Source: Sulfobacillus thermosulfidooxidans
Lineage (GTDB): Bacteria; Bacillota; Sulfobacillia; Sulfobacillales; Sulfobacillaceae
Length of the DNA: 64,000 bases
Assembly (NCBI RefSeq): GCF_001280565.1
Contig: NZ_LGRO01000001.1
Span: 744,001-808,000, forward strand
Direction: 5' to 3'
Shown here piece after piece: positions 43,373-52,341 of this stretch (position 1 is the stretch's first letter; every line of letters begins with the position of its first letter). A model generated the notes under the pieces. The model did no database searches. It was not told where the DNA came from and was given only the letters and a program-made list of their open reading frames with translations. The translations under genes were made by a program, and so were the position numbers.

Positions 43373-45075
43373 ATCCCTTAAATATTCGGCTTGTTCAAAT
43401 GAATAGCACCGTGGGTGATGTTACGGGAAACTTGGAAAAAGTTTTACACGCTGTGACTCAAGCTCGTCATGATGATATCGATATTGTTGTTTTTCCTGAA
43501 ATGGTTTTGGCTGGATATCCCCCAGAGGACTTATTATTTCGGCCCGATTTCTTGCAGGCGTTGCAACAAGCTTCCGATGAGATTGTGTCCCAATCCCAAA
43601 ATATCATGGTGATTTTTGGATATGCTTATGCGCAGTTTGGACTCTTTAATAGCGCCGCTGTGGCATATAATGGTAATCTCTTGACCCGGATTAATAAACA
43701 ATTACTGCCCAACTACGGTGTTTTTGATGAAGCGCGCTATTTTACACCGGGACGTGAAACCCAGGTCATTGTCGCCGGAGAATGGTCGATCGGCGTTTCA
43801 ATTTGTGAAGATATTTGGTATCCGGATGGTCCCTATTTGCAGCAGGCGCGCCACGGGGCTAATTTATTGATTAATATTAGTGCCTCTCCCTATTCACGTG
43901 GGAAACAAGCTGAACGGGAACATATGTTGCGTACAAGGGCCGATGATGTGGCTGCGTATTTAGTGTGGACTAACTTAGTTGGTGCCCAGGATGAACTCAT
44001 TTTTGATGGGATGAGCGCGGTTTATGGACCCGATGGACAAGTTTTGGCACGGGCTCAAGCCTTTCAAGAGGATTCAGTAACCGTTTCGCTAACGGCAATT
44101 CCTAGCTTGCACCGCCGATTTATTGATCCCCGCTGGCGCCTTGGTCCCGTGGAGGATAATGTGGGTACCATGACTATAGGTCCCTTAGGGAAATCTTCCA
44201 GAGTCACCTGGACGCCAAAGATTTCTCCTGTTTTAGGGGATGAAGAAGAATTATACCGGGCTTTGGTCCTGGGAGTCAAAGACTACGTAGAAAAAAATCG
44301 CTTTCACGACGTGGTCATTGGGTTATCCGGAGGGATCGATTCAGCGTTGACCGCGGTGATTGCCGTCGATGCATTGGGTCCGAACCGGGTTCATGGCGTT
44401 CTGATGCCCTCGGAAATCACCTCGCAACAAAGTCTCGATGATGCCCGTGAGCTTGCACATAACTTGGGTATTGACGCGTTGGAAATAAGTATTGGCCCAA
44501 TCATGGAGGCTTTTGAGAAGCAGCTTCATCCCCTATTTCAGGCTGTTTCCCGGGACATTACGGAAGAAAATCTTCAAGCGCGAATTCGCGGAACGTTGCT
44601 GATGGCGTTATCGAATAAATTTGGATGGTTAGTGCTCACAACGGGAAACAAAAGTGAAATGGCGACGGGATACAGTACGTTATATGGGGATATGGCGGGA
44701 GGATTCGCTGTACTTAAAGATGTCCTTAAGACTCAAGTGTTTCAATTGGCGCGTTGGGTCAATCAAGGAGAAGAACGGATTCCCCAAAACATTTTGATTA
44801 AACCACCGAGTGCAGAACTGCGTCCGGATCAAAAAGACGAGGATACCCTACCTCCATATGCTATATTAGATCGGATTCTTGAGGGGTATATCGAAGATGA
44901 TTTATCGGCCGAGGCATTGATTGCCGAACAATTGGATCCCGAATTCGTTGCTCAGGCCATTAAGCTGGTTAACCAAAACGAATATAAGCGGCGACAGGCA
45001 CCCGTTGGCATCAAAGTGACTCCCCGTGCTTTTGGACGGGATAGACGGATGCCCATTACCCGCCGATTTGAATAA
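43369..45075 (+). CDS. nadE: Glutamine-dependent NAD+ synthetase
   Basis: 568 aa. N-terminal nitrilase-type glutaminase (Glu in FPEMVLAGYPPEDL, Lys in NKQLLPNYGVFDE, Cys in SICEDIWYPDGPY). C-terminal synthetase with PP-loop GLSGGIDSALTAV near 318, TGNKSEMATGYSTLYGDMAGG and KPPSAELRPDQ. Makes NAD+ from nicotinate adenine dinucleotide using ATP and glutamine. GTG start overlaps the previous stop; AAGGGAGGTG upstream. Likely in one transcript with the two E1-like genes. Confidence 0.96.
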   Translation: MNPLNIRLVQMNSTVGDVTGNLEKVLHAVTQARHDDIDIVVFPEMVLAGYPPEDLLFRPDFLQALQQASDEIVSQSQNIMVIFGYAYAQFGLFNSAAVAYNGNLLTRINKQLLPNYGVFDEARYFTPGRETQVIVAGEWSIGVSICEDIWYPDGPYLQQARHGANLLINISASPYSRGKQAEREHMLRTRADDVAAYLVWTNLVGAQDELIFDGMSAVYGPDGQVLARAQAFQEDSVTVSLTAIPSLHRRFIDPRWRLGPVEDNVGTMTIGPLGKSSRVTWTPKISPVLGDEEELYRALVLGVKDYVEKNRFHDVVIGLSGGIDSALTAVIAVDALGPNRVHGVLMPSEITSQQSLDDARELAHNLGIDALEISIGPIMEAFEKQLHPLFQAVSRDITEENLQARIRGTLLMALSNKFGWLVLTTGNKSEMATGYSTLYGDMAGGFAVLKDVLKTQVFQLARWVNQGEERIPQNILIKPPSAELRPDQKDEDTLPPYAILDRILEGYIEDDLSAEALIAEQLDPEFVAQAIKLVNQNEYKRRQAPVGIKVTPRAFGRDRRMPITRRFE

Positions 45076-45142
45076 CTGGCAAAAAAGGATTATAGCATGG
45101 TAAGGTTTATGTGAGAAGGTGCATTAAGGAGGACGCGATTGT

Positions 45143-45889
45143 ATGTCAGGACATTCAAAATGGGCCAATATTAAGCGGAAAAAAGCCAAAGTGGATGCCG
45201 TCAAAGGTACGGTATTTTCGCGATTGACCAAAGAAATTATGGCGGCTGCCAAGCGCGGTGGCGGCAATCCGGAAACCAATTTTCGTTTACGGTTAGCTAT
45301 TCAAAAAGCTAAAGCCAATAACTTGCCTCAGGCGAACATTGATCGGGCGATTCGCCGTGCAACCGGTCAAGAGGAAGGAGTGCACTATGAGGAGACCGTT
45401 TATGAAGGATATGGTCCGGGAGGTGTCGCGGTTTACTTACAAATTTTAACCGATAACCGTAACCGCACAGCCGGTGAAATTCGGCACATTTTTTCCCGAC
45501 ATGGCGGGGCCTTAGGAGAAAGTGGTTGCGTGGCCTGGATGTTTGAGCCCAAAGGGCGATTGGTGATTACTGATACGGATAAAAGTGAAGAGGAATTGCT
45601 AGATTTGGCGATTGAAGCTGGAGCTGACGACTTGCGGCGCGAAGATGATGAATTTGTTGTGCTAACGGCTCCAGACGCTTTGGATCAAGTACGTGAAGCA
45701 TTTGAAAGCCAACACGTCAAAGTTAGCGAAGCCGAGCTCGTGCAATTGCCAAAGACAACGACAGAAGTCTCGGGAAGTGATGCGACACAGCTCGCGACCT
45801 TAATTGAACTCCTCGAAGATCATGATGATGTGGAAAAAGTTTTCTTCAATGGCGAATTTCCGGATGACTTTGAACTGGACGAGGCTTAA
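45143..45889 (+). CDS. YebC/PmpR-family protein
   Basis: 248 aa, family-typical. Starts MSGHSKWANIKRKKAKVDAV; RGGGNPETNFRLRLAIQKAKA; YEGYGPGGVAVYLQILTDNRNRT. Members were annotated as DNA-binding regulators, and some act as translation factors easing ribosome stalling. AAGGAGG upstream. Its 3' end overlaps the convergent methyltransferase gene by 44 bp. Confidence 0.93.
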   Translation: MSGHSKWANIKRKKAKVDAVKGTVFSRLTKEIMAAAKRGGGNPETNFRLRLAIQKAKANNLPQANIDRAIRRATGQEEGVHYEETVYEGYGPGGVAVYLQILTDNRNRTAGEIRHIFSRHGGALGESGCVAWMFEPKGRLVITDTDKSEEELLDLAIEAGADDLRREDDEFVVLTAPDALDQVREAFESQHVKVSEAELVQLPKTTTEVSGSDATQLATLIELLEDHDDVEKVFFNGEFPDDFELDEA

Positions 45890-46505
45890 TGGCTCTGCCT
45901 TGAACCACCGGAAACAAAATCCCATGATGGGGGCGGCTGAGATCGGTGATTACAAAACCTGTCTCTTTGAGTGCCAAAAGGGTGGGGCGGTTTAACTGAC
46001 AACCGCCCCCGACCTTTTCCCATAGGGGCGTCAGCGTGTTTTGAATGCTATGCCACCATGGGGCATCATGCGCAACATGTTCAAGAAACAAGAATTGTCC
46101 GTCTTGACGTAACACGCGCCAGATTTCCTGCAGAGTTTGGGATAAATTTTGTACAGAACACAGGACAAGACTGGAAATCACGGTGTCGACACTGTCGTCG
46201 TCTAAAGGAATTTGTTCGGCTGGCGAACTGAGACAGGGAAATGCGGGATAACGGCTTTTTAAAAAGGTGCAGAACGTGAGATCAGGTTCCAATAGGATGA
46301 TCTCATGAGCGTTTTGGGACAGGGTAGGAATATCAAGACCGGTTCCCGCACCAATGATGACCGTTTTTCCCCGTGCTCGTTGCCCTTGCTGTGCTCGCCA
46401 AGTGTGCACTATTGATTCCAATAGCGATTGAGTGAGGATGTAAGCTCGTGAAAACCACGGATGATGTACCGCGGAAGGTTGGCGTTGATGATTATCTCGT
46501 CTCAT
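45846..46505 (-). CDS. Class I SAM-dependent methyltransferase
   Basis: 219 aa from ATG 46503-46505 (MRRDNHQRQPSA), a start set by family length rather than by ribosome site, which is poor. An upstream extension would overlap ruvC and is rejected. SAM motif I VIIGAGTGLDIPTL, acidic LLEPD, post-I PAEQIPLDDDSVDTVISSLVLC, and LRQDGQFLFLEHV. Resembles UbiE/phospholipid N-methyltransferase-type enzymes. Substrate unknown. Divergent from ruvC, convergent with yebC. Confidence 0.8.
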   Translation of the reverse strand: MRRDNHQRQPSAVHHPWFSRAYILTQSLLESIVHTWRAQQGQRARGKTVIIGAGTGLDIPTLSQNAHEIILLEPDLTFCTFLKSRYPAFPCLSSPAEQIPLDDDSVDTVISSLVLCSVQNLSQTLQEIWRVLRQDGQFLFLEHVAHDAPWWHSIQNTLTPLWEKVGGGCQLNRPTLLALKETGFVITDLSRPHHGILFPVVQGRAIKPRPVQSHPEIRH

Positions 46506-46591
46506 GTTCAGATAATAGCACCCCATCTCAAGAATAAGAAGGAAAACAAGTGTTTTTAGCGTATTGTAGTAAATAAGGTCGTGAACAGCAA

Positions 46592-46629
46592 AAAGGGAGG
46601 ATTCTGCACCTTTAGCAGAAACACACGTG
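46592..46629 (+). promoter_or_regulatory. ruvC ribosome site separated from start by a hairpin
   Basis: AAAGGGAGG (46592-46600) is 26 nt from the GTG start (46627). Between them TTCTGC (46602-46607) and GCAGAA (46615-46620) form a perfect stem with a 7-nt loop. Folding it leaves an effective spacing of 7 nt. Confidence 0.6.
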
Positions 46630-47118
46630 AGAATATTAGGAATAGATCCAGGTACGGCCATTTGTGGGTGGGCTATTATCGATAAAGAACATCATGAAAG
46701 CATAGCAGTGGATTATGGGGCCATCCTTACGCCCGGTGATTTGTCTGCGGCCCAGCGGTTAGAACGGGTGTATGATGGGTTATTAGCGATAATTGATCGT
46801 TATCGACCGGAATATGGTGCGGTCGAAAAACTATTTTTTGGTCAGAATACCAAGACCGCCTTAGCGGTTGGACAAGCGCGGGGCGTTGTCCTTCTCGCTT
46901 TGAGTAAGCGACAGGTTTCTTTGGTCGAAATGGCTCCGACAGAAGTGAAGCAGACGGTGACGGGCTACGGTAGGGCAGACAAACACCAGGTGCAATTGAT
47001 GGTGACACGGTTATTGCATTTGCCGAAAGTTCCGAAGCCTGATGATGTGGCTGATGCATTAGCCATTGCCATGACAGGTTTAGAATGGGTGAAATACCGG
47101 GAGGTTCTGCGTGATTAG
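46627..47118 (+). CDS. ruvC: Crossover junction endodeoxyribonuclease RuvC
   Basis: 163 aa. Resolves Holliday junctions. Catalytic acids in ILGIDPGT (Asp7), VEKLFFGQN (Glu), and KPDDVADALAIA (Asp pair). The N-terminus starts exactly at the family-conserved MRILGIDPGT, fixing GTG 46627. ruvA begins before its stop. Confidence 0.95.
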   Translation: MRILGIDPGTAICGWAIIDKEHHESIAVDYGAILTPGDLSAAQRLERVYDGLLAIIDRYRPEYGAVEKLFFGQNTKTALAVGQARGVVLLALSKRQVSLVEMAPTEVKQTVTGYGRADKHQVQLMVTRLLHLPKVPKPDDVADALAIAMTGLEWVKYREVLRD

Positions 47119-47695
47119 CGAAATTACGGGTATTGTGGTCCAAAAAGATCAAGACACCTGTGTTGTGAATGTCCATGGTATTGGTTTTTTGGTTGAAACC
47201 TCGCGGATAACGACTGCTCAACTACCCGCGTGCGGTCATGAAGTTCATTTATATACCCATCTTGTTGTCCGGGAAGATAATTGGCGTCTGGTAGGATTTA
47301 TAAGTCCCGAAGAACGAGAAACGTTTCTTGACTTACTGAGCGTTGGCGGATTAGGAATTAAAGGGGCTCTGTCTGTACTGAGTGTCCTTGGCGTAGGTGG
47401 ATTAGAAGATGCTATTGCTCAGGGTGATTGGCAGCGAATCAAAGAAGCTCCTGGAGTAGGAGCGAAATTAGCCCAACGCATTCAACTGGAATTGTCAGGA
47501 AAATGGCAAAATCGTCCTGTAAAAGCCGCAACATCTCATCCTTTGGCTGATGAACCAGGGGACGAGATCGTACAAGGGCTCATGGCCCTGGGATATTCTC
47601 GTGAAGAAGCTCAGTATGCAGCCCAACAAGTCGATTCCCAAGGTGATGTTGCCACTCGCATTCGCCAAGCGCTTCGAGCTTTGGACCGACGCTAA
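47111..47695 (+). CDS. ruvA: Holliday junction DNA helicase subunit RuvA
   Basis: 194 aa. OB-fold N-terminus ([22 protein letters not shown]), HhH repeats ([36 protein letters not shown]) and C-terminal RuvB-binding helices ([15 protein letters not shown]). GTG start 8 nt before the ruvC stop, with GGGAGG at 47099-47104. Confidence 0.96.
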   Translation: MISEITGIVVQKDQDTCVVNVHGIGFLVETSRITTAQLPACGHEVHLYTHLVVREDNWRLVGFISPEERETFLDLLSVGGLGIKGALSVLSVLGVGGLEDAIAQGDWQRIKEAPGVGAKLAQRIQLELSGKWQNRPVKAATSHPLADEPGDEIVQGLMALGYSREEAQYAAQQVDSQGDVATRIRQALRALDRR

Positions 47696-47712
47696 GGGAG
47701 GGAAAGAGGAAC

Positions 47713-48738
47713 GTGGATGATCGTGTGATTTCAGGCCACAGCACCCAAGATGGGGAATACGAGTTAAAATTACGGCCGAGCCGCTTACAAGAATATATTG
47801 GACAAGATGACTTAAAGGAAAAACTGTCGATTTTTATTCAAGCCAGTTTAGCGCGCAAGGAAGCATTAGATCATGTTCTCCTTTATGGACCCCCAGGACT
47901 CGGCAAAACCACACTGGCGCATATTATTGCCAATGAATTAGGCGTTTCTATCCGTTATACGTCAGGTCCTGCGATCGAGCGCCCCGGCGACTTGGCGTCC
48001 ATTTTAACCAATATTGATGAACGGGAAGTCTTATTTATTGATGAAATTCACCGCTTATCCCGGTCGGTCGAAGAAGTTCTTTATTCGGCGATGGAAGACT
48101 TTGCATTAGATTTAGTTTTGGGAAAGGGACCGGCAGCAAGATCGGTCCGTTTGGATTTGCCACATTTTACGTTGATCGGTGCGACAACACGTCCTGGTCT
48201 GTTAGCATCACCCCTAAGGGACCGATTTGGAGTATTATTACATTTAGATTTTTATCGAGCCCAAGAACTTTCACTAATCATCCATCGATCGGCGAAAGTT
48301 TTAGGAATTCCCATTGAATCCGAGGCAGCCAATGAAATTGCCAGGCGAAGTCGCGGGACACCTCGTGTGGCGAACCGCTTACTAAAGCGTATTCGGGACT
48401 ACGCTCAAGTGCGTGCATCCGGATACGTCACACATATGATTGCTATGGAGGCTCTAGATTTACTGGATGTCGACCGTTATGGGTTAGATCAAATTGACCG
48501 CCGTTTGTTATTGTCGATTGCCGAACGGTACCAGGGCGGACCCGTGGGACTTGAAACCTTAGCTGCTGTGGTGGGCGAGGAAAGTGGAACCATTGAGGAC
48601 GTTGTAGAACCATATCTTCTTCAACAAGGATTTTTACAGCGGACCCCGCGTGGTCGCGTCTTAACTCTTCGCGCGTACCAGCATCTTGGCATACCCGTAG
48701 CTCCCGGACTTTTCGATGGTCCAGTTTCTGACCGTTGA
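47713..48738 (+). CDS. ruvB: Holliday junction DNA helicase subunit RuvB
   Basis: 341 aa AAA+ motor. Walker [14 protein letters not shown], Walker [12 protein letters not shown], sensor 1 IGATTRPG, arginine region SPLRDRFG, and a C-terminal winged helix. GTG start 9 nt after GGGAGGG. Completes ruvCAB. Confidence 0.97.
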   Translation: MDDRVISGHSTQDGEYELKLRPSRLQEYIGQDDLKEKLSIFIQASLARKEALDHVLLYGPPGLGKTTLAHIIANELGVSIRYTSGPAIERPGDLASILTNIDEREVLFIDEIHRLSRSVEEVLYSAMEDFALDLVLGKGPAARSVRLDLPHFTLIGATTRPGLLASPLRDRFGVLLHLDFYRAQELSLIIHRSAKVLGIPIESEAANEIARRSRGTPRVANRLLKRIRDYAQVRASGYVTHMIAMEALDLLDVDRYGLDQIDRRLLLSIAERYQGGPVGLETLAAVVGEESGTIEDVVEPYLLQQGFLQRTPRGRVLTLRAYQHLGIPVAPGLFDGPVSDR

Positions 48739-48762
48739 GATCTTTTATGGAGGTGAGGACCC

Positions 48763-49506
48763 TTGGGAATAGGGTTGCCACGACGACGTGTTGAACCTCC
48801 AGCATTATTATCTTTGGCTCAAGCGGGTGATGAGGGGGCACGCAACCAGCTCATTGATGATTTTACGCCCTTTATTTTGAAAGTGGCCAGTCAGGCGGCG
48901 GGAAGGTACTTGAAACCCGGTCAAGATGAAGAAATCTCCGTCGCTTTACTTGCGTTCAATGAAGCGATTAGTGCCTACAACGGAAAAAAAGGGACATTTT
49001 TGGCCTTTGCTCGTACGGTAATTGCTAGGCGTCTGGTCGATTATTTCCGGCGTCAAAAAGCGCGCTTACAAGAGATTTCCCTAAGTGAACTCGAACGCGA
49101 AGATGATGAGGGATACCTATTGTATGCCCAAGTGGATGGATTGGCTAAAGAACGATGGGCCATGGGCCAGCATGAAGAAAATCGGATATTTGAGATCATG
49201 GAATTTCAAGAACAGTTGGCGATTTATGGAATATCGTTGGACGAGCTATCTCGCATTTCTCCCAAGCACCAAGACGCCCGAGACCGATCAATTCAGATCG
49301 GCCAACTTATCGCCGGGACCCCAGCTTACCGCACCTATCTTGAACACAAAAAAGAGCTGCCTTTAAAAGAATTGGTTAAACACCCAGGTATTACCCGTAA
49401 AACATTGGAACGACATCGAAAGTATATTATAGCGGTAGCCATCATTCTGATGTCCGATTTGCCTTATTTACGGAGTTTCGTGTTGGACCGAATACGAGGT
49501 GAATAA
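48763..49506 (+). CDS. sigI: RNA polymerase sigma factor, SigI family
   Basis: 247 aa from TTG 48763, with GGAGGTGAGG upstream. Sigma-70 region 2 with SLAQAGDEGARNQLIDDFTPF, DEEISVALLAFNEAI and GTFLAFARTVIARRLVDYFRR; C-terminal SigI-type region with KELVKHPGITRKTLERHRKYIIA. Followed 3 nt later by its anti-sigma partner. In Bacillus and Clostridium, SigI answers heat, envelope or polysaccharide signals. Confidence 0.88.
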   Translation: MGIGLPRRRVEPPALLSLAQAGDEGARNQLIDDFTPFILKVASQAAGRYLKPGQDEEISVALLAFNEAISAYNGKKGTFLAFARTVIARRLVDYFRRQKARLQEISLSELEREDDEGYLLYAQVDGLAKERWAMGQHEENRIFEIMEFQEQLAIYGISLDELSRISPKHQDARDRSIQIGQLIAGTPAYRTYLEHKKELPLKELVKHPGITRKTLERHRKYIIAVAIILMSDLPYLRSFVLDRIRGE

Positions 49507-49509
49507 TAG

Positions 49510-50559
49510 ATGGGATCCCGAGCTGTTGTCATTGCCATTGATAAACATTATGCTACCGTTCTGTTAGCAGGGGGCCAGTTTAAACGCATACGAGTGACGC
49601 GCGAACCATTAGTTGTAGGACAAGAGTTTCGGGTCTCTTCGTGGCCACATTTTCGCGCCGTGAAACGAGCTGTTGGTGCTGCGGCCGCCTTGGCCGCTCT
49701 CATGATGGGAGCCAATGGGTATTTGGCTCATCCGTTGCCGGGAGCGACGGCCGTTATTAGTATTGATATTCAGCCGAGTATTAATATGGTCGTCGGTGGC
49801 AATAATCCGGTAGTATTACAAGCATCGGGCCTTGATCAGTCAGGGCGTGAGCTGCTCCATCAAATCTCTTTGCAAGGCTTGCCCATCAGTAGAGCGTTAT
49901 GCGCATTGACCCGTCTCGCCAAACACGATGGATATCTCAAAACGCACCCATCGTATATTGTGTTGGGGGCAATTTCTCAGTCTCATTTGGCTTGGTTCAC
50001 AAAACTGTGCACTGTAGAGAAGACCTTCTTGGCAGACAATAGTTCGTGGCATGGACATCTCATTGCCCTTTCTATGGTTACGCATAAATCTTTAAAAAAT
50101 TATGCGCACCGGGATGTATCAATTGGGCGATATCTTTTATGGAAAAAAAACCATGAGCTTGCGAGTCTTCCGCTAAATATGTCTCAACAACTACAAAGTT
50201 CTCCTTTAAGTGTCCTGGTAAACCACAAATTATCCTCTCCGGCGCACTCTCGGCCTTTATATCAGAACATGCCAATTGGCCCCCTTGCTTTTCCTCGAAG
50301 AGCCAGGATTAATCCCCCTGCGTTAACAGTTCTTAACGTAACAGCAACATCTCATCTGCAGTCGATAAATCCTCCTCATATCTTACGAGGGGCTACATTG
50401 CCTGGGCATTTTTCGAGGAGCCCAGTACCGCTAGTGCAAGAAGTGACAACGGTAGTGATGCCTAACACTGTGCCTAATTTGCCGAAAAGGCACCTTCCCG
50501 CAATTAAATGGGCATCACCCGTGCCTCATCGCCCTATTCCTCACCGGGTGAGTTCATAG
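49510..50559 (+). CDS. RsgI-type membrane anti-sigma factor
   Basis: 349 aa. N-terminal RsgI_N domain (VVIAIDKHYATVLLAGGQFKRI, residues 4-50), one membrane helix near 54-75 (GAAAALAALMMGANGYL), then the juxtamembrane periplasmic module ISIDIQPSINMVV and VVLQASGLDQSGRELL typical of RsgI. The outer region ends in a His/Pro-rich tail without a recognisable sensor domain. It should hold SigI inactive until an external or envelope signal. Confidence 0.85.
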   Translation: MGSRAVVIAIDKHYATVLLAGGQFKRIRVTREPLVVGQEFRVSSWPHFRAVKRAVGAAAALAALMMGANGYLAHPLPGATAVISIDIQPSINMVVGGNNPVVLQASGLDQSGRELLHQISLQGLPISRALCALTRLAKHDGYLKTHPSYIVLGAISQSHLAWFTKLCTVEKTFLADNSSWHGHLIALSMVTHKSLKNYAHRDVSIGRYLLWKKNHELASLPLNMSQQLQSSPLSVLVNHKLSSPAHSRPLYQNMPIGPLAFPRRARINPPALTVLNVTATSHLQSINPPHILRGATLPGHFSRSPVPLVQEVTTVVMPNTVPNLPKRHLPAIKWASPVPHRPIPHRVSS

Positions 50560-50646
50560 GTGAAAATCTTCGACAACAATATGGTTGCGCGTTACGGGGA
50601 AAATCTGTAAGAATATGGTGAGATACAGGCCTTAGCGTTCAGAGCG

Positions 50647-50946
50647 GTGAGGTCAGGAAATGGGGAGATTATTACGCACACACATGGCACGAGCACTTTA
50701 TATTGGATATTTTTTGCGGTTTTGATTGGCATGACAGTGTGGATGTTTATGCAGCAATCTCGCACACAAAAAAGCCGTCAACAATTGCAAAATAGCCTAC
50801 AAAAAGGAGACCGGGTGGTGACCGTAGGGGGAGTCATTGGCACGGTTATGCAAGTCGATGAACGCCGTGTTGTCTTACAAATTGCCGACGGTGTGCGCAT
50901 CGATGTTTTAAAGACCGCTATCGGGGGAAAATATCAAGAATCGTAA
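50647..50946 (+). CDS. yajC: Preprotein translocase subunit YajC
   Basis: 99 aa. One N-terminal membrane helix (LYWIFFAVLIGMTVWMFM), then SRTQKSRQQLQNSLQKGDRVVTVGGVIGTV and a beta-rich end. Auxiliary to SecDF, which is not nearby. GTG 50647 has a weak ribosome site; no better in-frame start is visible. Confidence 0.88.
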   Translation: MRSGNGEIITHTHGTSTLYWIFFAVLIGMTVWMFMQQSRTQKSRQQLQNSLQKGDRVVTVGGVIGTVMQVDERRVVLQIADGVRIDVLKTAIGGKYQES

Positions 50947-50970
50947 TCGTTCCTAGTTTTGTTCCGAGGT

Positions 50971-50980
50971 GTGCTATAAT
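50971..50980 (+). promoter_or_regulatory. Extended -10 promoter before glutamate dehydrogenase
   Basis: GTGCTATAAT, an extended -10 box, 59 nt before the GTG start. No convincing -35. Confidence 0.5.
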
Positions 50981-51038
50981 ACGTGCGAATTCCGCAGTTG
51001 CGGCAATTCCATGAGACACACTTGGGGAGGCGGAAATA

Positions 51039-52292
51039 GTGGCGGATTCGTCACTTAATCCATTTTTGCGAGCACAGCAGGCATTCAAAGAAGCTGTAGA
51101 GACACTTGGTCTAGAGCCTGCGGTATATGAGATTCTTAAGCAGCCACTCCGATCATTCGAAGTGGCAGTACCTTTTATTCGGGACGATGGCACATTACAG
51201 GTTTTCAATGGTTACCGGGTCCAACACAATGATGCTTTAGGGCCGACAAAAGGCGGACTGCGCTTTCACTCGTCGGTGACCATGGATGAGGTGAAAGCCC
51301 TGGCCATGTGGATGAGCGTCAAATGCGCTTTGCTAGGACTTCCTTACGGCGGTGGCAAAGGTGGAATCGCTTGTGATGTTGATCAATTGTCCGAAAGCGA
51401 AATCGAACGGCTAAGCCGGGAATATATTCGTGCCGTCAGTTTGGTGATTGGTCCGGACAAGGATATCCCTGCCCCAGACGTGTCAACTAATCCTCAAATC
51501 ATGGCATGGATGGTCGATGAATATTCCCGGATTCGTGGCGAAAATACATTTGGCTTGATTACCGGAAAACCGATTGTGATTGGCGGATCGGCGGGACGTG
51601 TGGAAGCTACGGGACGAGGCCTCGTATTTGCAACCAAACAATTAGCTAAGGAATTGGGTATTGACTTTGCCAAAAGTCGTATCGCGATTCAAGGCTTTGG
51701 CAATGTGGGTTCGGTTGCGGCCGAAATCTCTTATGACATGGGCGCAAGTGTTGTTGCTGTTTCCGATAAGGACGGAGGCTTGTATAATCCGGCTGGCATT
51801 AACATCCCGGACTTGTTAGAATATAAGCGCATTAATCGGCGCCTTCAAGGATATCCTCATGCGGAACCGATTTCCAACAGTGAACTCTTAGAGCTGCCTG
51901 TGGACATTTTATTCCCTGCGGCATTGGAGAATCAAATTACGGCAGATAATGCCCCAAACATCCGGGCGCGTATTGTGGGAGAAGGGGCAAATGGACCAAC
52001 GACACCGGAAGCCGATCGCATTTTGTTCGATAAGGGCATTATGGTCATTCCTGATGTTTTAGGAAATTCTGGTGGTGTGACGGTTTCGTATTTTGAATGG
52101 GTTCAAAATCAAACCCGATTCTATTGGTCGGAAGATGAAGTGAATCAGCGACTAGAAGAGTATATGTCAAGGGCTATGGCACAAATGCATACTATGCATG
52201 AACGATTTGGTGTAACACTGCGCAAGGCAGCGTATTTGGTGGCGGTTGAGCGGATAGCCCAGGCTATGCGCTACCGGGGATGGTTAAAATAG
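51039..52292 (+). CDS. Glu/Leu/Phe/Val dehydrogenase (probable glutamate dehydrogenase)
   Basis: 417 aa, the length of hexameric GDH. GPTKGGLRFHSSVTMDEVKA, catalytic Lys region LPYGGGKGGIACD, NAD(P)-binding IQGFGNVGSVAAEI, and VGEGANGPTTPEAD. Interconverts glutamate and 2-oxoglutarate plus ammonia. GTG start behind GGGGAGGCGG. Cofactor choice cannot be read with confidence. Confidence 0.93.
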   Translation: MADSSLNPFLRAQQAFKEAVETLGLEPAVYEILKQPLRSFEVAVPFIRDDGTLQVFNGYRVQHNDALGPTKGGLRFHSSVTMDEVKALAMWMSVKCALLGLPYGGGKGGIACDVDQLSESEIERLSREYIRAVSLVIGPDKDIPAPDVSTNPQIMAWMVDEYSRIRGENTFGLITGKPIVIGGSAGRVEATGRGLVFATKQLAKELGIDFAKSRIAIQGFGNVGSVAAEISYDMGASVVAVSDKDGGLYNPAGINIPDLLEYKRINRRLQGYPHAEPISNSELLELPVDILFPAALENQITADNAPNIRARIVGEGANGPTTPEADRILFDKGIMVIPDVLGNSGGVTVSYFEWVQNQTRFYWSEDEVNQRLEEYMSRAMAQMHTMHERFGVTLRKAAYLVAVERIAQAMRYRGWLK

Positions 52293-52300
52293 GATGAAGC

Positions 52301-52327
52301 AAAGGGTTCTCCTTATGAGAACCCTTT
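52301..52327 (+). terminator. 11-bp hairpin between gdh and the carboxyltransferase gene
   Basis: AAAGGGTTCTC (52301-52311) pairs perfectly with GAGAACCCTTT (52317-52327), loop CTTAT. The ribosome site GAGGAGG begins at the next base. Few T follow, so it may attenuate or act on translation. Confidence 0.55.
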
Positions 52328-52341
52328 GAGGAGGATTTTGT

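Noticed and set aside
46506..46661. 52-codon N-terminal extension of the methyltransferase
   Set aside because: It would overlap ruvC and adds a hydrophobic stretch without family support.
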